Source: JAVBTT01 sp031556035 (GTDB lineage: Bacteria > Bacillota > Clostridia > Oscillospirales > UBA929). Taken from it: a stretch of DNA of 64,000 bases. Shown here piece after piece: positions 51,301-58,541 of this stretch (position 1 is the first letter of the stretch; the number at the start of each line of letters is the position of its first letter). Location of the stretch: assembly GCA_031556035.1 (NCBI GenBank), contig JAVBTT010000023.1, positions 1-64,000 of the forward strand, read 5' to 3'. Under the pieces are notes generated by a model. It did no database searches. It was not told the origin of the DNA and saw only the letters and a list, made by a program, of their open reading frames with translations. A program made the translations under genes and the position numbers.

Positions 51301-51776
51301 AGAAGAGCGCCTCGGCGGTGGACTGCTCGGCCGACCTGTCGATCGCCGCGTCCATCCCCGAGGGCTACATCCCCCACGCCGGCATCCGTATGGACATCTA
51401 CCGCAGGATAGCGGCGCTGGAGAGCTCCGAGGAGGCCGAGGACCTCATCGACGAGCTTATCGACCGCTTCGGGGACGTGCCGGACGGGGTCCACTCGCTG
51501 GTGCGCATAGCGCTGCTGCGGGCCAGGGCCGGGCGCGCCGGCATCACCGAGATCGCTCAGAAGGCGGAGAGGGTTAACATTAAATTTACCTCCCCGGACT
51601 TCGCGCGCATATCCATGCTATGCTCCCGCAAGGAGTACAAGGGGCGCGTCCTGTTCTCCGCGGGAGACGCGCCGTACCTTTCTCTGAAGCTGCTGTCCGG
51701 GGTGTCCGTGCTGGACGCCTGCGGGGAGCTGGTGGACGCGTACGCCGATACGGAAGAGCGGAGCCCCCGCGTGTGA
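48306..51776 (+). CDS. mfd: transcription-repair coupling factor
   Basis: An 1156-aa translocase that pushes stalled RNA polymerase off DNA and recruits UvrA. In order: UvrB-homology N-part (PEELTRLLVSGGYKRGELVEG), RNA polymerase-interacting CarD-like domain (LSPGDLVVHEHHGIGRFVGI), RecG-like helicase motor with GDVGFGKTEVALRA, DEEQRFG, TATPIPRTLNMAL and QIRGRVGRSN, and a C-terminal regulatory domain. The last eight residues (EERSPRV region) and the stop are encoded by the left end of family A repeat R4. TTG one codon upstream is an alternative start. Confidence 0.96.
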   Translation: MRALCDALLRLPEIEESLSRIASGDCPVALGGLSPVHKAHVIAAVRRKTGRPVAALCPDEQEAARLASDVAVLCGEEALTLRSRDFTFHPVETVSREWEHKRLPVLYRMAARTAPVVCGAADAFMQRAMPPETLLAQSVALKPGLNLPPEELTRLLVSGGYKRGELVEGVGQFSRRGGIVDFFSPGGPEPVRLEYFGDEIDTLAYIDPATQRRTQPLTGALLLPCAETLAHAAPGGAEGLVRAIEGIGLQTDADRLRDLGSIPDIDRFMAMVSPELFTALDYLPPKTVVFVCEQARVSERVKNTLWQWGQDIETLLEQKLITPELAVFGEDGAGLWSAVGERPALFLDSFIASSYPLRPHAILNITAKQLPSFGASLETAAGDARHYAGMNYRTLALVPNERRAAHLEELLRDSGVSAARSDGELPPQGGVFIGVGTLSAGMEYPALGLAALTEGQAAPERAKKRRISSVRESSRKRISSYTDLSPGDLVVHEHHGIGRFVGIVPMPVDGIKRDYIKLAYSGTDSLYVPVTQLHLVSKYIGQGDEDGKPAKLNKLGGTEWHKARSKAKAAAKELAKGLIELYAARRRLDGFSFPPDSDWQLSFEESFEYDETDDQLRCVSEIKRDMEDSCPMDRLLCGDVGFGKTEVALRAVMKCVLGGKQAAILVPTTVLAQQHYQTASRRFAGYPVKIEVLSRFRTPAQLKDAEKRIKNGSVDLVIGTHKLLQKDVKFKNLGLLIVDEEQRFGVGHKEKLKELSTQVDVLTLTATPIPRTLNMALSNIRDMSTIEEAPRDRYPVQTFVLEHSWQLLADAIRRELGRGGQVYYLHNRVETIDRVVSRLTEMLPEASIASAHGQMKEEELSEMMRRTADGDIQVLVCTTIIETGIDIPNVNTLIVEDADRLGLAQLHQIRGRVGRSNRHAYAYLTYRRGKILSEVATKRLSAIREFAEFGSGFKIAMRDLEIRGAGNVLGAEQHGHLMSVGYDMYLKLLEEAVLEERGEKSASAVDCSADLSIAASIPEGYIPHAGIRMDIYRRIAALESSEEAEDLIDELIDRFGDVPDGVHSLVRIALLRARAGRAGITEIAQKAERVNIKFTSPDFARISMLCSRKEYKGRVLFSAGDAPYLSLKLLSGVSVLDACGELVDAYADTEERSPRV

Positions 51777-51904
51777 GCAAATAAGCGACGAATAACGAAG
51801 TGCATGAGGAAGCTTATTCGCGAACTGCGCGCAGGGCCCGGCGAAGCCCGCAACGCGGGCGCAGGCGGGATCGGAGCGCAAGCGGGGCGGGAGCTTGACA
51901 TCAC
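51753..51904 (+). repeat. family A repeat, copy R4, overlapping the mfd 3' end
   Basis: Left end GAAGAGCGGAGCC lies in the last codons of mfd. The stem is GCAAATAAGC/GCTTATTCGC (one mismatch), followed by GCGCAGGGCCC...GGGCGCAGGCGGG and the right end GGGAGCTTGACATCAC. It fills most of the gap before the foldase gene. This is the most diverged full copy. Confidence 0.75.
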
Positions 51905-51951
51905 GCCCTGCCACGGAAACCAACCACACCATAAAGACCGAGGTGTTTTAC

Positions 51952-52968
51952 TTGCTGAAGAAACTGGCCGCCCTGCTGCTTATTGTGCCGCTTGCGGGCG
52001 GCTGCTCCGGGCCGCTCTCCCCCTCCCCGTCCGGGCCGCTTGTCACGGTTGACGGCGAGGCTGTTCCGGACGCGGAGGTTAGGCTCGCGCTGCGCCTCGC
52101 GATAGAGGACGCAGAGGCCTACGGCTCGTACGTCATAGACTGGGACGGGCAGATCGACGGCGTACCCTCCCGTGAGTACATCCGCGCTCAGGCGCTGGAG
52201 CTGATCGCGGAATTTCACGCGATAGCCGCGAACGCCGAGCGGCTGGAATGCAACCTGACTGACGGCGAGAATTCGGACATAGACGCCCGGGTGGAGCAAG
52301 AGGCTGATTTCGCAGGCGGAAAGGATTTGTTTCTTGAGCAGGTGGCGGAGCAGTACGGCGGAATGGAGCTCTACCGGTTCTATATGCACGAGGTGCCTTA
52401 TCTCTACGACAAGCTGTCGACCGCCCTCTTCGCCGAGGGCGGGCCGTACGAGCCGTCGCGGGAGGACGTGGAGAGCTACTACAGGGAGAACTATACAAAC
52501 TGCGCCTATATCCTGCTTTCCGCGCTGAACGACGACGGCTACCCGCTGGAGGGAGCAGAGCTTGAGACGCTGCGCGGAGTGGCGGAAGCTCTGAGAAGAC
52601 AGGCTGTGGACGGCGCGGATTTCCTGGAGCTTGTTGCCAGACATGGGCAGGACTACATCATGTCGGCACACCCGGAAGGGCTCCCGATAGAAAGGGGAGT
52701 TCACGGGGAGGAGTTTGATGAGGCCCTTGCCGCGCTTCCGGAGGGGCTCATAAGCGAGGTCGTTTACACGGGCGACGCGCTTTACGTGATAAAGCGTCTT
52801 CCGGATAACGCTGGCTATCTTGATGATAACTATGAGGAGCTTCTGGGCTCCTATGTGTTTTCCAAGCTGCAGGAGCTTATCGAAGAATGGCAGGGGGAGC
52901 TTGCGGTGACCCCGTCTGCCGCCTATAGGGAGCTTGACCCGCTGCAGTACGCCCCCGGGGTCGGTTAG
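51952..52968 (+). CDS. lipoprotein foldase, PrsA/PpiC-like
   Basis: A 338-aa predicted lipoprotein with lipobox LAGGC after a short basic-hydrophobic signal. A SurA_N-like helical region covers about 40-180. A parvulin-type PpiC domain follows (about 190-295; YPLEGAE..., MSAHPEGLPIERGVHGEEFDEALAALPEGLISEVV). Members assist folding of exported proteins at the outer face of the membrane; the two giant exported proteins of this window are plausible clients. The start is TTG behind GAGGTG; there is no suitable ATG. It follows mfd, as in other Firmicutes. Catalytic residues of the parvulin fold are only partly conserved by eye. Confidence 0.8.
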   Translation: MLKKLAALLLIVPLAGGCSGPLSPSPSGPLVTVDGEAVPDAEVRLALRLAIEDAEAYGSYVIDWDGQIDGVPSREYIRAQALELIAEFHAIAANAERLECNLTDGENSDIDARVEQEADFAGGKDLFLEQVAEQYGGMELYRFYMHEVPYLYDKLSTALFAEGGPYEPSREDVESYYRENYTNCAYILLSALNDDGYPLEGAELETLRGVAEALRRQAVDGADFLELVARHGQDYIMSAHPEGLPIERGVHGEEFDEALAALPEGLISEVVYTGDALYVIKRLPDNAGYLDDNYEELLGSYVFSKLQELIEEWQGELAVTPSAAYRELDPLQYAPGVG

Positions 52969-52995
52969 ACGGCAGCATAAGGAGAATTTTGTACA

Positions 52996-55386
52996 GTGAA
53001 AAAAAAGCAGGAGCCCCAAATTAACAGCTGGCGGTTTGAGCGCCTGACGCCGGAGCCCCGGGAGGGCCTGACCGGCGAGCAGGCCCGCGTCCGCGCTCAG
53101 GCGGGCGCGCGCAACGAGCTGCCACAGGGCATAACTCCCACGGTCGGAAAGATAATATTTAAAAACATCTGCACCCTGTTTAACCTGATAAACCTGATAC
53201 TTGCCGTCACTATTCTGATTGTCGGCAGCCCGGAGAACACGATGTTTTTCGGCATCGCGATCTGCAACACGCTGATGGGCATCATCCAGGAGCTGCGTGC
53301 CAAGCGCACGCTGGACAAGCTCTCGGTGCTGGCGCAGAGCAAGGTGCTGGCCGTCCGGGACGGGCATGAGACATCGCTTGACCAGGAGCAGGTCGTCCTG
53401 GACGACATAGTCGTCCTCTCAACCGGAAATCAGGTCTGCGTCGACTCGGAGGTAGTGCTGTCTGAGGGGTTCGAGGTCAACGAGGCCCTTTTGACCGGTG
53501 AGGCGGACAACATACCCAAGAACGAGGGCGACCGCGTTCTCTCCGGAAGCTTTGTCACGTCAGGCCGGGCCTGGGTTCGCGTCACCGCGGTCGGGGGAGA
53601 CAGCTACGCCACCGCCCTGACCGTAGAGGCGCGCAGGGAAAAGAAGGCCACCACTCCGCTGATGCGCACCCTGAACAACATAATCAGGGTGCTGACGGTC
53701 GCTGTCGTGCCCATCGGCGCGCTGCTGTTCTGGAGCCAGTACAGCGGCCCCGAAAAGCTTCAGGAGGCGGTGCTCGGCGCGTCCACCGGCGTGCTTGGGA
53801 TGATCCCGGAGGGCCTTATACTGCTGACCGGAGTCACCCTGACGGTGGGGGCGCTGCGGCTTGCCGGACACAAGGCGCTCGTGCAGACGCTGCCCGCTAT
53901 AGAGACCCTGGCGCGCGTGGATGTGCTGTGCCTTGACAAGACGGGCACGATAACGGACGGAACCCTTACGTTTGAGGAGATACTGCCGGTAGGAGAGCAC
54001 AATCTCCAGCAGGCCGAGACCGCGCTTCGGGAGCTGATGGGCGCGCTGAGCGATTCCAACGCGACCGCCGCCGCGCTGCGCGGGGCGCTGGGGGAGAAAT
54101 CCCTGTGGCGCGCGGACGCGAAGGTTCCGTTCTCGTCGGCCCGGAAGTGGAGCGGGGCGTTTTTCGAGGGCAGGGGCAGTTATATACTCGGTGCGCCGGG
54201 CTTTGTCTTCCCCGCAAAAAATCTGCCATTTTTTGATACGATCGGCAAATACGCGAAAAAGGGGCAAAGGGTGCTGTGCCTCGCGCATTCGAACGCCCGG
54301 CTCGCTCCGGGAACGCTTCCGGGCGGGCTTGAGTGCGTGGCTCTGGTGGTGCTGTCCGACACCATACGCCGTGAAGCCCCCGACACCTTCGCTTTTTTCG
54401 CGTCTGAGGGGGTCACGCTGAAGGTCATTTCCGGTGACGACCCGGTCACCGTCAGCACAATAGCGGCGCGGGCCGGCATCCACGGCGCTGAGCGCTGGCT
54501 GGACATGAGCGCGGTCGGCGGGGATGTGGACTATCTCTTCCTGGTGGAAAACTACACCGTGTTCGGGCGCGTCTCGCCGCAGCAGAAGCGGACACTGATA
54601 AGGGCGCTAAAGCACAACGGGCACACCTGCTGCATGACCGGCGACGGCGTGAACGACGTGCTGGCCATGAGGGAGGCCAGCTGCAGCGTCGCGATGGTGG
54701 GAGGAAGCGACGCGGCGCGCGGCGCAGGGGATTTCGTGCTGATGACCTCGGATTTTTCGGCTATGGTCGAGGTGCTTCAGGAGGGGCGAAGGGTAATAAA
54801 CAACATTGAAAACGTGGCCTCGCTCTACCTCGTCAAGACAATTTACTCCACCATACTTTCAGTACTGTATATTTTTCTGCCGTATCCGTATCCCTTCGCG
54901 CCGCTTATGATGACACCGATAAACGCGCTTACGGTGGGCATACCCTCCTTCTTCCTCGCGCTTAGGAGAAACCTCGCGAAGCCGGAGGGGAAATTCCTGA
55001 TAAATATTCTGGAAAACGCGCTGCCCGCGGCCCTTACAGTGGTGTTTAACGTCCTCATAGTGCTTTTGGCGGGCATTTGCTTCGGCCTCTCCTCCAGGGA
55101 AATATCAACGATGAGCGTGCTGCTCACCGGAAGCGCGGGGCTTATTCTTCTGCTAAAGGTGTCCGCCCCGGCTACGCGCCGCATTCTCGCGCTGAACATC
55201 GCCCTGGCGGTAATGTTTCTGGCGTCGTTTTTCGTGCCGCCGTTTGTGTGGCAATTTGAGAACCTTGTCTCCCGGAATATATTCTTCTACCTGCCTCTGC
55301 TGTACACCACCCCCCGCATGTTCAGCTTTCTCAGCGGGCTCATACGCAGGCTCGCGGGGATGGCGGACTCAAGAGTGGAAGTCTAG
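52996..55386 (+). CDS. cation-transporting P-type ATPase
   Basis: A 796-aa P-type pump. The actuator motif LLTGEADNIPK, the phosphorylation site Asp314 in DKTGTITDG, the membrane motif GMIPEGLILLTG and the hinge TGDGVNDVLAMREASCSVAM are present. The IPEGL motif and overall order place it near the P2/P3 types, often annotated as MgtA-like or calcium pumps. The transported ion cannot be read from the sequence. GTG start follows AAGGAG. The stop TAG lies in the junction with family A repeat R5. Confidence 0.88.
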   Translation: MKKKQEPQINSWRFERLTPEPREGLTGEQARVRAQAGARNELPQGITPTVGKIIFKNICTLFNLINLILAVTILIVGSPENTMFFGIAICNTLMGIIQELRAKRTLDKLSVLAQSKVLAVRDGHETSLDQEQVVLDDIVVLSTGNQVCVDSEVVLSEGFEVNEALLTGEADNIPKNEGDRVLSGSFVTSGRAWVRVTAVGGDSYATALTVEARREKKATTPLMRTLNNIIRVLTVAVVPIGALLFWSQYSGPEKLQEAVLGASTGVLGMIPEGLILLTGVTLTVGALRLAGHKALVQTLPAIETLARVDVLCLDKTGTITDGTLTFEEILPVGEHNLQQAETALRELMGALSDSNATAAALRGALGEKSLWRADAKVPFSSARKWSGAFFEGRGSYILGAPGFVFPAKNLPFFDTIGKYAKKGQRVLCLAHSNARLAPGTLPGGLECVALVVLSDTIRREAPDTFAFFASEGVTLKVISGDDPVTVSTIAARAGIHGAERWLDMSAVGGDVDYLFLVENYTVFGRVSPQQKRTLIRALKHNGHTCCMTGDGVNDVLAMREASCSVAMVGGSDAARGAGDFVLMTSDFSAMVEVLQEGRRVINNIENVASLYLVKTIYSTILSVLYIFLPYPYPFAPLMMTPINALTVGIPSFFLALRRNLAKPEGKFLINILENALPAALTVVFNVLIVLLAGICFGLSSREISTMSVLLTGSAGLILLLKVSAPATRRILALNIALAVMFLASFFVPPFVWQFENLVSRNIFFYLPLLYTTPRMFSFLSGLIRRLAGMADSRVEV

Positions 55387-55537
55387 AAGAGCGCAGCCGG
55401 GCGGGTCTGAAAATAAGCAAGGAGCAGCGCAGCGCACGACGAAGGTTATTTTCAGACAAAGCGCAGGCGTTTGGCGCAGTCCGCGAAGCGGACGCAGCCA
55501 AAGCCGGAGCGGCAGCCCGCGCGAAGCTTGACATCAC
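55386..55537 (+). repeat. family A repeat, copy R5
   Basis: Left end GAAGAGCGCAGCCGGGCGGG begins at the ATPase stop. The perfect 12-pair stem is GTCTGAAAATAA/TTATTTTCAGAC, the loop AAGGAGCAGCGCAGCGCACGACG, then ACAAAGCGCAGGCGTTTGGC, a second hairpin with GTCCG/CGGAC inner stem, and the right end GAAGCTTGACATCAC. Confidence 0.85.
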
Positions 55538-55540
55538 CCC

Positions 55541-55575
55541 GAAGAGCGGAGCCGGGCGGGTCTGAAAATAAGCCG
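55541..55575 (+). repeat. family A repeat fragment, copy R6
   Basis: A second left end (GAAGAGCGGAGCCGGGCGGG TCTGAAAATAAGC) stands directly after R5 and then stops. The rest is replaced by GGCGCG...CCGCGCCCTACA (to 55605), which resembles the hairpin at 24811-24837. This looks like a partial insertion or deletion. Confidence 0.7.
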
Positions 55576-55646
55576 TGGAATGGCGCGTCAGGGATGCCGC
55601 GCCCTACACGCAAAATACTGATAAATGCTGAAAGGACTGACACACC

Positions 55647-56330
55647 ATGCCCAAAAAGGCCCTTGTCATTGAGGATGACGGCAACATCGCCCAGCTTCTG
55701 CGCATGTATCTGGAGAAGGACGGCTTCACCGTCAGCAACGCGTCCGACGGGACACGCGGTCTCCAGCTTTTCATACATGACGAGCCGGACATCGTGCTGC
55801 TTGACCTGATGCTGCCCGGCAAGGACGGCTGGGAGGTATGCCGCGAGATACGCGCCAGGGCCGGAACACCGGTGATTATGATTACCGCCAAGGGCGAGAC
55901 GCTGGACAAGGTGCAGGGCCTTGAAATGGGCGCGGACGACTACATCACCAAACCGTTTGACATGAAGGAGGTCATGGCGCGCCTGCACGCGGTCATGCGG
56001 CGCTTTGACGCCGCCGAACCCGCCCCTGCCCGCCGGCTGGAGTTTGACAGACTTGTTATTGACATGGACGCCTTCACTCTGACCGTGTGCGGTCAGACGG
56101 TCGACACCCCTCCCAAGGAGCTGGAGCTGCTGTTTCACCTCGCTTCGTCCCCCAACCGCGTCTACACGCGCAACCAGCTTTTGGACGAGGTGTGGGGCTT
56201 CGACTACTTCGGGGACTCACGCACGGTGGACGTTCATATAAAGCGTCTGCGCGAGAAGCTCGAGGACGTGTCTCCCTCGTGGAGCCTCAAGACCGTCTGG
56301 GGCGTGGGATACAAGTTCGAGCTGCTATGA
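55647..56330 (+). CDS. OmpR-family response regulator
   Basis: A 227-aa transcription factor with receiver (acidic pocket near Glu9-Asp10, phospho-acceptor Asp53 in LLDLMLPGKDGW, Lys in TKPFD) and winged-helix DNA-binding domain (LLFHLASSPNRVYTRNQLLDEVWG...RTVDVHIKRLREKLE). It is coupled by a four-base overlap to a sensor kinase. The combination resembles wall- or stress-sensing PhoP/YycF-like pairs, but no target is visible. Confidence 0.92.
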   Translation: MPKKALVIEDDGNIAQLLRMYLEKDGFTVSNASDGTRGLQLFIHDEPDIVLLDLMLPGKDGWEVCREIRARAGTPVIMITAKGETLDKVQGLEMGADDYITKPFDMKEVMARLHAVMRRFDAAEPAPARRLEFDRLVIDMDAFTLTVCGQTVDTPPKELELLFHLASSPNRVYTRNQLLDEVWGFDYFGDSRTVDVHIKRLREKLEDVSPSWSLKTVWGVGYKFELL

Positions 56331-57772
56331 GAAGCAGCTTTGTCAAATACTTTTTTCTGATCTCGGTGCTGCTGTTTTTCAGCTTTACCGCGCTTGGGAT
56401 ATCATTTTTATCGGCGGCTTCCAACAGCGTTTCTGAGCAGAGGCTCCAGAGCCTGCGCAGCTGCGCCGACGAGGTATGCCGCAGCTCGGAGCGTTTCGTA
56501 CAGGCCGGGATCATATCGCCGGACGAGGATTTGCGCGAGACGCTCAGAACCCTCTCCGCCGTTATTAACGCGCACGTGATGGTGTGCGACCCCTCTGGGA
56601 AAGTCCTGGTCTGCTCGGACGGCGCACACACCGGGGCAAGACTCGCCGACAGGCTGACCGCCGCCGCGCTGCGCGGTGAGGGCATGCTCTTTGATCAGAT
56701 TGAGGGATTTGCCTCCGACGCGCAGACAATCGCGCTGGGGCTGGTGCAGAGGGGCGGAATTACATACGGGATAACGGTGGTCAACTCCTCACCGGAGTTT
56801 GAGAGAACCCTGCTGGCGGTTTTTTCGCGCTCCTATATGTTCAGCGCGGTCATAGTGCTGCTGGTCGCGGTGTTTTCGGTGTACGGCACGACCCGATTTA
56901 TGGCCCGCCCGATGCGCGATATGGCTGTCTGCGCACAGAGCTTCGCCCAGGGAAACTTCACCGTGCGGGTGAACCGCTGGACGCACAGGACGGACGAGCT
57001 GGGCGAGCTCGCGTGCGCTTTCAACGCGATGGCGGACGCGCTGGCCAAGCAGGAGGAGCTGCGCCGCGGCTTCATCGCAAACGTCTCGCACGAGCTCAAG
57101 ACTCCGATGACTATCATCGCGGGCTACATCGGAGGCCTGCTGGACGGCACGATACCCCGCGAGAGGGAGTCCGAGACGCTGGCGCTGGTCAGGGACGAGG
57201 TGCTTAGGCTTTCGCGCATGGTAAGCTCAATGACGCAGATTTCGCTGCTCCAGTCCGGCCAGGAGGACGCGGTGAAATTCAAGAGCTTCGACCTCTGCGA
57301 GATGGCGATGCGGGTGCTGCTCGGGATGGAGGGCAGGATCAACGCCAAGGGCCTGAAGGTGGGGCTGGTGCTGCCGGAGCAGCAGGAGGCATATGTTTTC
57401 TCCGACCCGGACGGCATGACGCAGGTACTGACAAATCTGCTGGACAACGCGGTGAAGTTCTCGGACGAGGCTGGCGAGCTCACCGTTTCTATCGTGAAGC
57501 GGGGCGGACAGTATATTGTCAGCGTGCGCAACCAGGGGCCCACAATACCCCCGGGTGACATACGCTATATCTTCGACCGCTTCCACAAGGCAGACCGCTC
57601 GCGCTCACAGGACAGGAGCGGGCTGGGTCTGGGGCTTTACCTTGTGAAGAACATCCTCGGGGCGCAGAAGGTGGATATATTTGTAACAAGCGAAAACGGC
57701 GAGACTGAATTTAAATTCGCGCTGCCGGAAAGCAGGGAAGAGCGCAGCCGGTCGGGTTCCGAAAAATCCTAG
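56327..57772 (+). CDS. sensor histidine kinase
   Basis: A 481-aa kinase. Helix 1 (about 8-29), an extracytoplasmic sensor of about 130 residues, helix 2 (about 168-188), HAMP, the dimerisation site His255 (ANVSHELKTPM), and an ATPase domain with LTNLLDNAVKFSDEAG and SGLGLGLYLVKNI. The ATG overlaps the regulator's stop. The last dozen residues (REERSRSGSEKS) and the stop are encoded by the left end of family A repeat R7, so the native C-terminus was probably altered by the repeat. Confidence 0.92.
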   Translation: MRSSFVKYFFLISVLLFFSFTALGISFLSAASNSVSEQRLQSLRSCADEVCRSSERFVQAGIISPDEDLRETLRTLSAVINAHVMVCDPSGKVLVCSDGAHTGARLADRLTAAALRGEGMLFDQIEGFASDAQTIALGLVQRGGITYGITVVNSSPEFERTLLAVFSRSYMFSAVIVLLVAVFSVYGTTRFMARPMRDMAVCAQSFAQGNFTVRVNRWTHRTDELGELACAFNAMADALAKQEELRRGFIANVSHELKTPMTIIAGYIGGLLDGTIPRERESETLALVRDEVLRLSRMVSSMTQISLLQSGQEDAVKFKSFDLCEMAMRVLLGMEGRINAKGLKVGLVLPEQQEAYVFSDPDGMTQVLTNLLDNAVKFSDEAGELTVSIVKRGGQYIVSVRNQGPTIPPGDIRYIFDRFHKADRSRSQDRSGLGLGLYLVKNILGAQKVDIFVTSENGETEFKFALPESREERSRSGSEKS

Positions 57773-57850
57773 GAGGGCACGCAGGGCACGACGAACGTTA
57801 TTTTCAGACAAAGCGCAGTACGCGGCGGAGCGGCAGCCCCCGCGTGTGCG
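57737..57850 (+). repeat. family A repeat, copy R7, overlapping the kinase 3' end
   Basis: Left end GAAGAGCGCAGCCGG lies in the last kinase codons. The left arm (CCGAAAAATCC) resembles R3 while the right arm (GTTATTTTCAGAC) resembles R5, so the stem pairs poorly; this could be a hybrid copy. Then ACAAAGCGCAG and CGGAGCGGCAGCCCCCG. The right end AGCTTGACATCAC is missing. Confidence 0.7.
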
Positions 57851-57857
57851 CAGCTGA

Positions 57858-57890
57858 AAACGGCGGGCCCCAAAAGGGGCGCCGCCGTTT
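57858..57890. terminator. strong hairpin between the kinase and SASP genes
   Basis: AAACGGCGGGCCCC and GGGGCGCCGCCGTTT pair with one bulge around an AAAA loop. It lies between convergent genes, so it probably terminates on both strands. Confidence 0.65.
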
Positions 57891-57941
57891 CTCAGAAAAG
57901 GAAGAACAATCAGTTGGAAAGGAATGAGGAGGGTTCTTTGG

Positions 57942-58130
57942 TTACTTGCCTCTCTCGTAGCTCTCGATCATCTTTTTGACCATCTGGCCGCCGACCGATC
58001 CGGCCTGGCGGGAGGTCAGGTCGCCGTTATAGCCCTGCTTCAGGGTAACGCCCACGTCGGACGCGGCTTCCATCTTAAATCGATTCATAGCTTCCTTGGC
58101 TTCCGGGACAACGTACTTGTTGCTGGCCAT
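57942..58130 (-). CDS. small acid-soluble spore protein, alpha/beta type
   Basis: A 62-aa protein that coats DNA in the spore core and protects it from UV and heat. NKYVVPEAKEAMNRFKMEAASDVGV, split at the GPR protease site (KMEAASD), and DLTSRQAGSVGGQMVKKMI are the two conserved family blocks. It identifies the organism as an endospore former. A GGAG lies 11 bases before the ATG. A sigma-G promoter is expected upstream but was not convincingly seen. Confidence 0.95.
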   Translation of the reverse strand: MASNKYVVPEAKEAMNRFKMEAASDVGVTLKQGYNGDLTSRQAGSVGGQMVKKMIESYERGK

Positions 58131-58541
58131 CGTTTAATTCACTCCGTATTCTTTCGATTGCGCATCCAAGACGTTTTTGAAGCGTCTTCGATGCGGCGCT
58201 CTTGTTTAGCGCAGACATATTATATGCCGCAGATGTGCTATTATTCGAAAAGATATGACCAAAACCCCCAATGTTTGATACTGCGTATACCTTGGAAACC
58301 CTTTTTTTATTGATTGGCTATGGAGCCGAGACGAAATTGATCAACATTTCCTTAAGCGATGGAAGTTTTAATTCGATATACAGGATGCATGGTTTTGGTG
58401 CTGTGGCGCTGTATATTATCCCTGCCCGGCGAACCGGAACAATCTGATTTTAATCAATATTACGCCTTTCGCCAGACTTTAAAACTCCTGAAATTTGCCC
58501 CGAGGCGTAATTTTACCCGGTATGCTTTTGAGGAATGTGTG
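58131..58541. other. gap between the SASP and diguanylate cyclase genes
   Basis: It contains a hairpin CGCATC-AAGACG/CGTCTT-GATGCG (58161-58195) in the SASP leader region. Otherwise it is A+T-rich non-coding sequence. A frame from 58359 runs into the cyclase gene but its first 61 codons look non-coding. Confidence 0.4.
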
